From NCBI RefSeq assembly GCF_014359955.1, contig NZ_JACIYL010000094.1, positions 1-9,406 of the forward strand: a DNA stretch of 9,406 bases, written 5' to 3'. Under the pieces are notes generated by a model. The model saw nothing but the letters and a program-made list of their open reading frames with translations. It was not told the DNA's origin and did no database searches. Position numbers and translations under genes: made by a program. Below are positions 1-6,066 of the stretch, one piece after another; the first letter of the stretch is position 1; each line of letters starts with the position of its first letter. The DNA is from Thermogutta sp. Lineage in GTDB: Bacteria > Planctomycetota > Planctomycetia > Pirellulales > Thermoguttaceae.

Positions 1-1160
1 GCAACGGCGTTGAGCACCTTCCCGGAGGACGCCCGGGTGGCCAATCCTTTGGCATCAGCGGGGAACGCGGGAATGTCGCGGTCCCATCCTTTGGGAAGTT
101 CTCCATTGATGATCTTCCGGATTTCATCGGCCTCTTGCGGATAGCTCTCCGCGTATTTCGCGAAAAGCGACTCCCACTGCTCGCGGAGTTGCGGCCCCCG
201 TGTTCCAATTCCCGCGCGGAAATGTTCCAGCACTTCCGGCGGTACAAGAAATTTGGCGTCCACCGGCCAGCCGTAAAACTGTTTGGCCAGCCGAATTTCT
301 TCCTCGCCCAGCGGAGCCCCGTGGGCCTCGTGGGTGTTCTGCTTGTTGGGTGCGCCCCAGGCGATAATGCTCTTGACGATGATCAGCGTGGGACGCTCGC
401 CGCTTGGGTTAAACTGCTTGAGGGCGTCTCGCAGGCTGTCAAGATCGTTGACGTCGTCCACGCGATGGACATCCCATCCATAAGCCCGAAACCGCGCGGC
501 CACGTCTTCACTGAACGCCAGCGAGGTGTGGCCCTCGATGGTGATCTGGTTGTCGTCGTAAATCCAGCAGAGATTGCCCAGCTTGAGGTGACCGGCCAGC
601 GAAGCCGCCTCGCTGGAGACGCCCTCCATCAGGTCGCCATCGCTGCACAGCACATAGATGCCGTAGTTGAACAGGTCAAAGCCCGGCCGGTTGTACCGTG
701 CGGCCAGCCATTTGCCGGCAATAGCCATGCCAACACTCGTCCCCACGCCCTGGCCGAGCGGACCGGTGGTCACCTCGACGCCGGAGGTGTGCCGGTATTC
801 CGGGTGGCCGGGGCAACGGCTGTGAAGTTGCCGGAATTGCCGGATATGGTCGAGAGGCACCGCCAGTTCGCCGGTGGGTCGGCCATTGTCATCCACCTGC
901 TGGACTTGCGCGAGATGAAGGAGCGAGTAAAGGAGCATCGAGGCATGCCCGCAGGACAGGACGAACCTGTCCCGATTGACCCACAGGGGATGCGTGGGAT
1001 CGTAACGAAGAATGTCGTTGAAGATGACGTACCCGACCGGGGCCAGCGCCATCGGCGTGCCTGGATGGCCGCTCTTGGCTGCTTCCACGGCATCCATGGA
1101 AAGTGTCCGGATGGTGTTGATCGCGAGCTGCTCAATCGAAGAGGTCTGGGTTTCCGCCAT
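1..1160 (-). CDS. tkt: Transketolase, N-terminal part (cut by left edge)
   Basis: Transketolase is a thiamine-diphosphate (ThDP) enzyme that moves two-carbon ketol units between sugar phosphates in the pentose phosphate and Calvin pathways, in the cytosol. Reading the minus strand from the ATG at 1160 gives 386 residues still open at base 1; the family is usually about 650-700 residues, so the pyrimidine-binding and C-terminal domains lie outside. Seen in the protein: GHPG at 31-34, GHAS at 71-74, GPLGQG at 133-138, the ThDP/metal motif as SDGDLMEG at 173-180 with N204 further on, and the HEAHGAPLG segment around 277-285 that carries the substrate-binding histidine (H280). The start is supported by AGGGAG five bases upstream of the ATG. 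The neighbour across the 1-kb gap is on the opposite strand, so tkt is read divergently from it. No good sigma-70 promoter is visible upstream. The family call is firm. Confidence 0.97.
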   Translation of the reverse strand, partial: MAETQTSSIEQLAINTIRTLSMDAVEAAKSGHPGTPMALAPVGYVIFNDILRYDPTHPLWVNRDRFVLSCGHASMLLYSLLHLAQVQQVDDNGRPTGELAVPLDHIRQFRQLHSRCPGHPEYRHTSGVEVTTGPLGQGVGTSVGMAIAGKWLAARYNRPGFDLFNYGIYVLCSDGDLMEGVSSEAASLAGHLKLGNLCWIYDDNQITIEGHTSLAFSEDVAARFRAYGWDVHRVDDVNDLDSLRDALKQFNPSGERPTLIIVKSIIAWGAPNKQNTHEAHGAPLGEEEIRLAKQFYGWPVDAKFLVPPEVLEHFRAGIGTRGPQLREQWESLFAKYAESYPQEADEIRKIINGELPKGWDRDIPAFPADAKGLATRASSGKVLNAV

Positions 1161-1413
1161 TGTCACTCCCTGAAGTTTCTAGAAAGATGCCCAAGCTGCA
1201 TCGTCACGATTGGCTCGATCTCACGGACGCATGTTTTTGCGTGCATGCCCTGACCGGGCCTGGTTCCGCACACACCCTATGTGCATTGACGCGTCCCGGC
1301 GCTACCCGCCCACGGATCAGTGGACCACCTGGGCGGTGACGCTTGAGCCGAAAAACCTGAAACGTTCAATTTAGGGGGGAACCCCCGCACCGTCAACGCA
1401 GCGCGGAATGAAC

Positions 1414-1439
1414 GCCCTTTGGACTTGCCCTTTAGACTT
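1414..1439. repeat. Tandem duplication of a 13-bp unit
   Basis: Two adjacent 13-bp copies, GCCCTTTGGACTT (1414-1426) and GCCCTTTAGACTT (1427-1439), differ at one base. They are followed directly by GCC and by a short hairpin CGGGC-GT-GCCCG (1442-1453). The repeat is plain in the sequence. With only two copies it could be a simple slippage duplication or a pair of binding half-sites. Confidence 0.75.
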
Positions 1440-1992
1440 GCCGGGCGTGCCCGTCCGTCGTTTCGGAGGGACCTTCCTGTCACGGCAACAGTTTGAGGTG
1501 TGGACAAACCGTTTCACGGGCGGAGCCCCAACCGCTCGGTTCAATGCCTGCTGACACGGTAAGGGCCATTGATGAATTACCCCTCGTTTCAGGCACCCCG
1601 AGCACGGTCCCGAATTCGTTTTTGCTTGCCCCCATATCGAGGGGTTTTCATTTGAATCAAAGACATTATCTTGAGAGTTTTATAGGGCTTTGGGTTCCGA
1701 AATCGTGGCACAAGACCGCGCAGGGGGATGACCTGGAGACCGTACCGTCGGCGTTCCCGTTTCCCTTCAATGTTGGCCCTCAATAGCGAAAGGGAGCGGT
1801 AAACACCCAAGTTCGTCACCTCTCCGTTCGGCCATCGCTGAGGACAGGAACGCCCATCCGCGGTGCGTGTCTCGGAGGAATTTTTCTCGGCGTGCTTCCG
1901 GACAAGGTTGCCTGGGAAGTCGCCGACAAATAATTCAATAGGAGAGCTTGTGTCTTAAACGAGTCACCATTAGGTGTCACATAATCCCCCGC

Positions 1993-2080
1993 CGCCTGCC
2001 CAGTCGTCGGAAACTCGCTCGGTGGGGCTCGGCATGCCAGTTTGGGGCATGACCGGCCGACAGGCGACGAAGAGCGGGCG
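1993..2080 (+). other. Foldable segment, possible leader or small RNA
   Basis: Nested inverted repeats can be traced by eye. The inner hairpin pairs CATGCC (2033-2038) with GGCATG (2046-2051) and extends through CGG/CCG with a single bulged A. Outside it, TCGG (2007-2010) can pair with CCGA (2057-2060), GTCG (2003-2006) with CGAC (2065-2068), and GCCC (1998-2001) with GGGC (2076-2079). This would make a multi-part stem of about 88 nt that ends about 107 bases before the NRDE start codon. It matches no riboswitch family I recognise, and GC-rich DNA folds by chance, so confidence is low. Confidence 0.25.
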
Positions 2081-2187
2081 TGCGATCCCCTAATAAAGAG
2101 GGCTCAGTGGTACTTCCTGGGAGTGACGGGTCGGAGTCAACGACGGACTTGGTCTTTGGAACAGCGACAGGAGTGTGGTGAGACGCG

Positions 2188-2994
2188 ATGTGTATCCTTG
2201 CTCTGCAGTATCAGATAGCGAAAGACGCACCGATCCTTGTGGCGCACAATCGGGAGGAGGCCCTTGATCGGCCGAGCCAACCCCCACGCATTCAGTCCGG
2301 GCGACCGCGCGTGGTCTGTCCCATAGACCGAAAAGCCGGGGGAACCTGGCTGGGAGTCAATCAGCATGGCCTGTTCGTGGCGGTGGGCAATCGGCCCAAG
2401 CGGCATGTGCCGCTGGAACCCATTTCCCGAGGCATCCTGTGCCGAAAACTGCTGGGCTTCACGAACGCACGGGACGCCGCCCAGTACGCCGTTGAAGAGC
2501 TTTCCACCGGGCAGTACATGGGCGCCAACTACATCTGCGCGGACGCCAACTTTGCCGCGGTGGTCTATGGTGGCGACGAGGTCCGTCTGGTGGAACTTCC
2601 GCCGGGGCTCCATATTCTGACCAACGGCGACATCAACGACCCGAATGACCCTCGCCAGGAATTTGTGCGGCGGTTGCTCACGTTGCAGCGGCTGGATTCG
2701 GCCGTCGCTTTCCTGGCGGTGGCCAGCCGAACTTTCGCCCGCCGGTGTGACGCCAACGGGAAATGGGGGGTCGTATTTACCCGGGGCAATTTCGGCACGG
2801 TCAGTTCCACCCTCCTTTCTCTCACCAAGAAGACGCACCATTCCATTCTGCAGTACTCGGCGGGACCGCCGGACCAGGTTCCCTATGAGGATTACTCGGC
2901 CCTGTTACGGCAGGTGCTGTCCAGCGATCGTGCGGCCAGGGCCCAAATGGCCAAAAAGGGTGTCACCTGTCCGCCGCAAACCTCCGGCGCATGA
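2188..2994 (+). CDS. NRDE/TANGO2-family protein
   Basis: A 268-residue protein of the NRDE family, whose eukaryotic member is TANGO2. The hallmarks are visible: the protein begins Met-Cys, with Cys2 as the conserved N-terminal residue; an HNREEALDRP segment at 20-29 is a variant of the namesake Asn-Arg-Asp-Glu motif; and GGTWLGVN at 51-58 is followed by GLFVAVGNRP at 61-70. The length fits the family. The N-terminal Cys pattern resembles Ntn hydrolases, and animal TANGO2/HRG-9 has been linked to haem and lipid handling, but the bacterial role is not established. No signal peptide or membrane segment is seen, so a cytosolic protein is expected. The ATG at 2188 is chosen because it yields the conserved Met-Cys start; GGTGAG lies 5 bases upstream and AGGAG 14 bases upstream. 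It stands alone, closed by stacked terminators downstream. Confidence 0.9.
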   Translation: MCILALQYQIAKDAPILVAHNREEALDRPSQPPRIQSGRPRVVCPIDRKAGGTWLGVNQHGLFVAVGNRPKRHVPLEPISRGILCRKLLGFTNARDAAQYAVEELSTGQYMGANYICADANFAAVVYGGDEVRLVELPPGLHILTNGDINDPNDPRQEFVRRLLTLQRLDSAVAFLAVASRTFARRCDANGKWGVVFTRGNFGTVSSTLLSLTKKTHHSILQYSAGPPDQVPYEDYSALLRQVLSSDRAARAQMAKKGVTCPPQTSGA

Positions 2995-3135
2995 CACGGG
3001 GAATCACACGCGTCGGAGCCCGCCGCAGCCCGCCGAGCCAAAATGCCGATCGCAACGGAGCAACAGGGTGAGCCCCTCGCGAACCGTCACTTACCAGCAA
3101 AGTTTGCAACGTGTCGGTTGAAATGCACGGGGTGT

Positions 3136-3162
3136 CCGGGGGACTGCCCCGGGTATTTTTTT
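3136..3162 (+). terminator. Intrinsic terminator 1 after the NRDE gene
   Basis: CCGGGG (3136-3141) pairs with CCCCGG (3147-3152) across a five-base loop, with possible wobble extension by two pairs, and is followed after GTA by seven T residues (3156-3162). This is a good rho-independent terminator about 140 bases past the NRDE stop codon. The 433-base gap 2995-3427 holds this element, two more hairpins, and the peroxiredoxin promoter and leader; I see no gene in it. Confidence 0.75.
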
Positions 3163-3198
3163 GCGCGATCGGACGCCAGACATCGCGCGTATCTTTTT
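3163..3198 (+). terminator. Terminator-like hairpin 2 (stacked)
   Basis: GCGCGAT (3163-3169) and ATCGCGC (3182-3188) form a perfect 7-bp stem around a 12-base loop. Five T residues (3194-3198) follow after a five-base gap. It begins on the base after the T-run of the first terminator, so it may act as a back-up terminator. The long loop and the distance to the T-run make it weaker than the first. Confidence 0.5.
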
Positions 3199-3220
3199 AT
3201 CATTCCACAAGTTAGGACTG

Positions 3221-3258
3221 TTGCCTGATCGTCCCGAGATCGGGCAAGCGAATTTTTT
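3221..3258 (+). terminator. Terminator-like hairpin 3 (stacked)
   Basis: TTGCCTGATC (3221-3230) pairs with GATCGGGCAA (3238-3247), ten pairs with one T-G wobble, around a seven-base loop. Six T residues (3253-3258) follow after GCGAA. This is the longest stem of the three and lies just upstream of the peroxiredoxin promoter, where it would block read-through from the NRDE gene. An operator role is an alternative, because the same segment also contains the inverted repeat CCCG-AGAT-CGGG. Confidence 0.5.
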
Positions 3259-3292
3259 CAAAGATCCGCCGCCACCTGATATACACGATCCC

Positions 3293-3319
3293 TTGACTCA
3301 GTATTCAGACTGATATGAT
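3293..3319 (+). promoter_or_regulatory. Extended -10 promoter of the peroxiredoxin gene
   Basis: TTGACT (3293-3298) matches the sigma-70 -35 box at five of six positions and TATGAT (3314-3319) matches the -10 box at five of six. The spacer is 15 bases, short of the usual 17, but the -10 is preceded by TG at 3311-3312 (TGATATGAT), the extended -10 form that tolerates a poor -35. Transcription would start near 3326, giving a leader of about 100 bases before the start codon at 3428. Confidence 0.6.
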
Positions 3320-3325
3320 TGAATG

Positions 3326-3386
3326 ATCCCGACAGCGGTGTCGGGATGCAAGCAAGGGTTGCTACGCCAAGGGATGAGCTCTTGGC
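3326..3386 (+). promoter_or_regulatory. Structured leader of the peroxiredoxin gene (two hairpins)
   Basis: A perfect 9-bp inverted repeat, ATCCCGACA (3326-3334) and TGTCGGGAT (3339-3347) around GCGG, lies exactly where the predicted promoter should start transcription. A second stem, GCCAAG (3366-3371) with CTTGGC (3381-3386), follows. The first could be a 5'-end stabilising hairpin in the RNA or, as DNA, an operator overlapping the start site for a dimeric regulator. Neither hairpin covers the ribosome binding site AGGAGG (3414-3419), so direct masking of translation is not evident. Confidence 0.5.
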
Positions 3387-3427
3387 CGATGTTGGGTTCG
3401 TTCTGAGTTGAAGAGGAGGTTCAGTCT

Positions 3428-4021
3428 ATGGCGGTGCTCGTATCGAAGGAAGCCCCTGATTTCAAGGCGACGGCCGTCATGCCGGATGGCTCGTTCAAGG
3501 AAATTTCTCTCCAGGATTACCGCGGCAAATACGTGATCCTGTTCTTCTGGCCGCTGGACTTCACGTTCGTCTGCCCCACAGAGATCATCGCCTTCTCGGA
3601 TCGGGCGGAGGAATTCGAGAAGCTCGGCGTGCAGATTCTCGGTTGCTCGGTGGACAGCCACTACACCCACCTGGCCTGGCGTAACACGCCGCGCAGTCAC
3701 GGTGGGATCGGCCAGGTCAAATATCCGCTCATTGCCGATCTGAGCAAGAAGATCGCCCAGGACTACGACGTGCTGTTGCCGAATGGCGTGGCCCTGCGGG
3801 GATTGTTCTTCATCGACAAGCAGGGAATTGTGCGGCACCAGGTGGTCAACGATCTGCCGCTCGGCCGAAGTGTGGATGAGGCCCTCCGCGTGGTCAAGGC
3901 CTGGCAGTTCTACGAACAACACGGTGAAGTGTGCCCGGCCGACTGGAACGAGGGAAAACCCACGATCAAGCCCGATCCCAAAGCGAGCCAGGAATTCTTC
4001 TCGAAGGTTTACAAGGACTGA
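3428..4021 (+). CDS. Typical 2-Cys peroxiredoxin (AhpC/Prx1 type)
   Basis: A 197-residue thiol peroxidase that reduces hydrogen peroxide, organic peroxides and possibly peroxynitrite in the cytosol, normally re-reduced by thioredoxin or an AhpF-like reductase. The active site is intact: [11 protein letters not shown] at 42-52 with peroxidatic Cys49 and Thr46, Arg124 as the likely active-site arginine, and resolving Cys169 in GEVCPADW. The GGLG-type motif appears as GGIG (92-95), and the C-terminal YF motif appears as FF (190-191); in this family these features tend to mark enzymes prone to over-oxidation. An extra Cys73 is present. The length is typical. The start is fixed by a strong AGGAGG (3414-3419) eight bases upstream of ATG. 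Its own promoter and terminator indicate a single-gene unit. No AhpF or thioredoxin gene is nearby, so the electron donor is unknown. Confidence 0.96.
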   Translation: MAVLVSKEAPDFKATAVMPDGSFKEISLQDYRGKYVILFFWPLDFTFVCPTEIIAFSDRAEEFEKLGVQILGCSVDSHYTHLAWRNTPRSHGGIGQVKYPLIADLSKKIAQDYDVLLPNGVALRGLFFIDKQGIVRHQVVNDLPLGRSVDEALRVVKAWQFYEQHGEVCPADWNEGKPTIKPDPKASQEFFSKVYKD

Positions 4022-4069
4022 TCACCCCCCATTGCCACCTGCCGGTTTGAGCCGAATCAGGGTGTTAAA

Positions 4070-4108
4070 CGAAGAACGGGCGGCACGGTGACACGCTGCC
4101 CTTCTTCG
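4070..4108 (+). other. Long 3' stem-loop between peroxiredoxin and its terminator
   Basis: CGAAGAA (4070-4076) pairs with TTCTTCG (4102-4108), and after a single bulged C (4077), GGGCGGC (4078-4084) pairs with GCTGCCC (4095-4101) with one G-T wobble, around a ten-base loop. That is 14 pairs with one bulge and no T-run, so it is not an intrinsic terminator itself. It lies in the 3' untranslated part of the peroxiredoxin transcript, 37 bases before the terminator stem. It may protect the mRNA from 3' exonucleases or be part of a small RNA. Confidence 0.6.
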
Positions 4109-4144
4109 AGTGCGACGACCGGCGATTTCACGATGTCCTGTTAA

Positions 4145-4180
4145 CGACCTCGCCTACCCAGGCGGGGTCGCTTTGTTTTT
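4145..4180 (+). terminator. Strong intrinsic terminator of the peroxiredoxin unit
   Basis: CGACCTCGCCT (4145-4155) and AGGCGGGGTCG (4160-4170) form an 11-pair stem with one T-G wobble and an ACCC loop, followed by CTTTGTTTTT (4171-4180). This is the clearest rho-independent terminator in the window. It ends the peroxiredoxin transcript and separates it from the HAD gene. The 352-base gap 4022-4373 holds this element, the stem-loop at 4070-4108 and the HAD leader; I see no gene in it. Confidence 0.85.
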
Positions 4181-4275
4181 CTGGGGAAAGAAATCAAAAT
4201 GAAAGATTCCGAAAAGTTTATCGCACCCCGGGCAGGTTCCGTGCAGCCGCCGCTCCGTTCGGCAAACGGGTTGCT

Positions 4276-4320
4276 CCGCAGGAGACAAGTAACGCACATA
4301 TGACGTGCGTCCCTCTGCGG
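4276..4320 (+). promoter_or_regulatory. Foldable leader upstream of the HAD gene
   Basis: An outer stem CCGCAG (4276-4281) with CTGCGG (4315-4320), extended by AG/CT after a bulged G, encloses an inner hairpin ACGCAC (4292-4297) with GTGCGT (4305-4310). The two-tier structure sits 53 bases before the chosen start codon. It may be a leader element of the HAD transcript. No promoter box could be placed with confidence upstream, and it matches no known riboswitch that I recognise. Confidence 0.35.
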
Positions 4321-4373
4321 TTACCTGCTGCTGTCACCTATCCTTTCGCAACAAGGAGAACCGGATCGCGACG

Positions 4374-5042
4374 ATGGAGAAACTGGCTGTTATCTTCGAT
4401 ATGGATGGCGTTCTCATCGACTCGTATCATGCGCACTTCGAGAGCTGGCGGATGATCGCGGCGGAAGAGGGGCTCCAGATCACCGAGGAACAGTTTGCCA
4501 AGACATTCGGGCGGACGAGTCGTGAAATCATCGCCGCTTTGTGGGGACAGCACACGCCGAACGATGCCAGGATTCGGGAACTGGACGAGCGGAAGGAGGC
4601 GGCGTTCCGCGAACTGATTCGGGAGAATTTCCCCATCATGCCCGGCGCCCCGGAGCTTCTGGAATCACTCCACCAGGCGGGTTTCGCGCTGGCGATCGGT
4701 TCGTCTGGCCCGCCGGAGAACGTGGAGTTGACCGTGCAGAAGCTCGGGCCGGCCGCCCATTTCGGCGCGATCATCACAGGCAAGGACGTGACTCGGGGAA
4801 AACCCGATCCTCAGGTGTTTCTTCTGGCGGCGGAGCGGCTGGGCGTGGCCCCCCGCTCCTGTGCGGTGGTCGAAGATGCACCGCCGGGAATTGAGGCGGC
4901 GCATCGGGCGGGCATGAAGGCTGTGGGGGTCGCCAGCACAGGCCGAACAAAAGAAATGCTCGCGGCGGCTGATCTGGTGGTATCCTCTTTGCAGGAACTG
5001 TCTCCAGATGTATTTCGCAGGCTCATTTTGGGGAAAGAGTGA
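4374..5042 (+). CDS. HAD-superfamily phosphatase / beta-phosphoglucomutase-like
   Basis: A 222-residue soluble haloacid dehalogenase-superfamily enzyme of the class with an alpha-helical cap after motif I. All four catalytic motifs are present: motif I FDMDGVLIDS at 8-17 with nucleophile Asp9 and acid/base Asp11; motif II Ser110 in IGSSGP; motif III Lys143 in GKPDPQ; motif IV Glu167-Asp168 in VVEDAPPGIEAA. It should be a Mg-dependent phosphatase or sugar-phosphate mutase acting through an aspartyl phosphate. The substrate (phosphoglycolate, a sugar phosphate or another small phosphate ester) cannot be read from the motifs. An upstream GTG at 4305 would add 23 residues that do not resemble the family, so I chose ATG 4374, which puts motif I at the usual distance from the N-terminus. 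The nearest AAGGAG (4353-4358) is 15 bases upstream, longer than usual. hisF follows after 92 bases on the same strand with no terminator between. Confidence 0.88.
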   Translation: MEKLAVIFDMDGVLIDSYHAHFESWRMIAAEEGLQITEEQFAKTFGRTSREIIAALWGQHTPNDARIRELDERKEAAFRELIRENFPIMPGAPELLESLHQAGFALAIGSSGPPENVELTVQKLGPAAHFGAIITGKDVTRGKPDPQVFLLAAERLGVAPRSCAVVEDAPPGIEAAHRAGMKAVGVASTGRTKEMLAAADLVVSSLQELSPDVFRRLILGKE

Positions 5043-5134
5043 ACAATGAAGTAGAGGCAGGGCACTAAAAGACGGGTTGTTGCCCAGACGGATGGATGGT
5101 GGTAGGTTTTTAGGCTCGATGATCCGAGGTCGCC

Positions 5135-5902
5135 ATGCTGGCGAAGCGTGTGATTCCATGTCTCGATGTTGACCGTGGCCGCGTCGTGAAGGGCACCAAG
5201 TTCCTCAACCTTCGCGATGCCGGTGACCCCGTGGAAGTGGCTGCCCGATACGAAGAAGAAGGCGCTGACGAACTGGTCTTCCTCGATATTACGGCCAGCC
5301 ACGAGGGGCGGGAGATCATGCTGGACGTCGTCCGGCGGACGGCGGAGGTGGTATTCATGCCGTTGACGGTGGGCGGTGGCATCCGCACCCTGGACGACAT
5401 CCGCAAGCTCCTCAACGCAGGGGCTGACAAGGTCTCCATCAATTCGGCCGCCTGTCGAAACCCCGACTTTGTCTATCAGGCGGCTCGCAGGTTCGGTAGC
5501 CAGTGCATCGTGGTCAACATCGACCCCAAGCGCGTCATCAAGGACGGCAAAGAGTTCTGGGAGGTCCACATCAACGGGGGACGAGTGGGGACCGGTCTGG
5601 AAGCGGTGGCCTGGGCGAAAGAGGTCGAACGGCTGGGTGCCGGGGAGATCGTCCTGACCTCCATGGATGCCGACGGCACGCAGGCCGGTTATGATCTGGA
5701 AATTACGCGCGCCGTGCGGGAAGCCGTTTCGATTCCTCTTGTGGCGAGCGGTGGGGCAGGATGTCCCCAGCACATGGCGGATGCGATTCTCAAAGCGGGG
5801 GCCGACGCCGTGCTGGCCGCCGGAATTTTCCACTTCGGACAGTACACAATCCGAGAAACAAAGGAGTATCTGCATCGCTGCGGAATACCGGTCCGGCTGT
5901 GA
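5135..5902 (+). CDS. hisF: Imidazole glycerol phosphate synthase, cyclase subunit HisF
   Basis: HisF is the (beta/alpha)8-barrel cyclase subunit of imidazole glycerol phosphate synthase. With ammonia supplied by HisH it turns PRFAR into imidazole glycerol phosphate and AICAR, joining histidine and purine synthesis. The 255-residue length is typical and both catalytic aspartates fall at their standard positions: Asp11 in [15 protein letters not shown] and Asp130 in VVNIDPKR. The phosphate-binding segments [11 protein letters not shown] (79-89) and VASGGAG are present, as is a [13 protein letters not shown] segment that matches the family's TSMDxDGT motif. GAGGT lies four bases upstream of the ATG. 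hisH, hisA and other his genes are not in the window, so hisF is outside a compact operon here. It may be co-transcribed with the HAD gene upstream, though I see no pathway link. No terminator is seen in 5903-6066. Confidence 0.97.
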   Translation: MLAKRVIPCLDVDRGRVVKGTKFLNLRDAGDPVEVAARYEEEGADELVFLDITASHEGREIMLDVVRRTAEVVFMPLTVGGGIRTLDDIRKLLNAGADKVSINSAACRNPDFVYQAARRFGSQCIVVNIDPKRVIKDGKEFWEVHINGGRVGTGLEAVAWAKEVERLGAGEIVLTSMDADGTQAGYDLEITRAVREAVSIPLVASGGAGCPQHMADAILKAGADAVLAAGIFHFGQYTIRETKEYLHRCGIPVRL

Positions 5903-6066
5903 AGGGCCTACGTTTCCGCCGCCGAAGTTTCTGATCATAATAAATTCGACTGGGTATGTGGGGGCTCCCGGAAGGGAGGCGGGGATGCAAGGACGGGACT
6001 TGTCGCAGGGGTGGGTGGACCGCCTTGGGCTCAGGCACGTGATCGCAAAAAGGTGAGGTTGGGAAA

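Larger units (their letters stand above)
1161..2187. other. Gene-poor intergenic region of about 1 kb
   Basis: This stretch between the divergent tkt and NRDE genes has no reading frame I can support. Short frames on both strands (a plus-strand one at 1493-1786 and a minus-strand GTG frame at 1589-1819 that is rich in Arg/Lys) have no recognisable domain. What can be seen is small-scale structure: a 10-bp palindrome TTTCTAGAAA (1176-1185) in the tkt leader, a GCACA/TGTGC hairpin (1268-1284), a 13-bp tandem repeat (1414-1439), a locally AT-richer patch around 1610-1700, and a foldable segment 1993-2080. It should hold the promoters for both flanking genes, but no convincing -35/-10 pair was found. 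A decayed gene, a dispersed repeat or a small RNA gene are all possible. Confidence 0.6.

Noticed and set aside
135..1253. Plus-strand open frame of 372 codons across the tkt region
   Set aside because: It lies antisense to transketolase, whose motifs are unmistakable on the minus strand. The plus-strand translation has no recognisable domain and reflects codon bias of the real gene.
1373..1385. G-run/C-run inverted repeat (GGGGG-GAA-CCCCC)
   Set aside because: The loop is only three bases, there is no T-run and no nearby gene end; probably a chance feature.
1493..1786. Plus-strand frame of 97 codons in the gene-poor gap
   Set aside because: It has no ribosome binding site that I can see and no recognisable domain, and it overlaps an equally unsupported minus-strand frame.
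1949..2053. Possible TTG-started small basic peptide after an AGGAG near 1942
   Set aside because: The spacing is too short, the start codon is weak, the frame overlaps the foldable segment, and no family is recognised.
3043..3228. Small plus-strand frame of 61 codons with several Cys residues
   Set aside because: Two terminator-like hairpins and their T-runs lie inside it, it has no clear ribosome binding site, and it resembles no known family.
4811..5938. Minus-strand open frame of 375 codons across the end of the HAD gene and all of hisF
   Set aside because: It is antisense to two genes with full catalytic motifs and has no family features of its own.
5965..5978. CTCCC-GGAA-GGGAG hairpin between hisF and pilT
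   Set aside because: A five-pair stem with no T-run is too weak to call a terminator or regulator.
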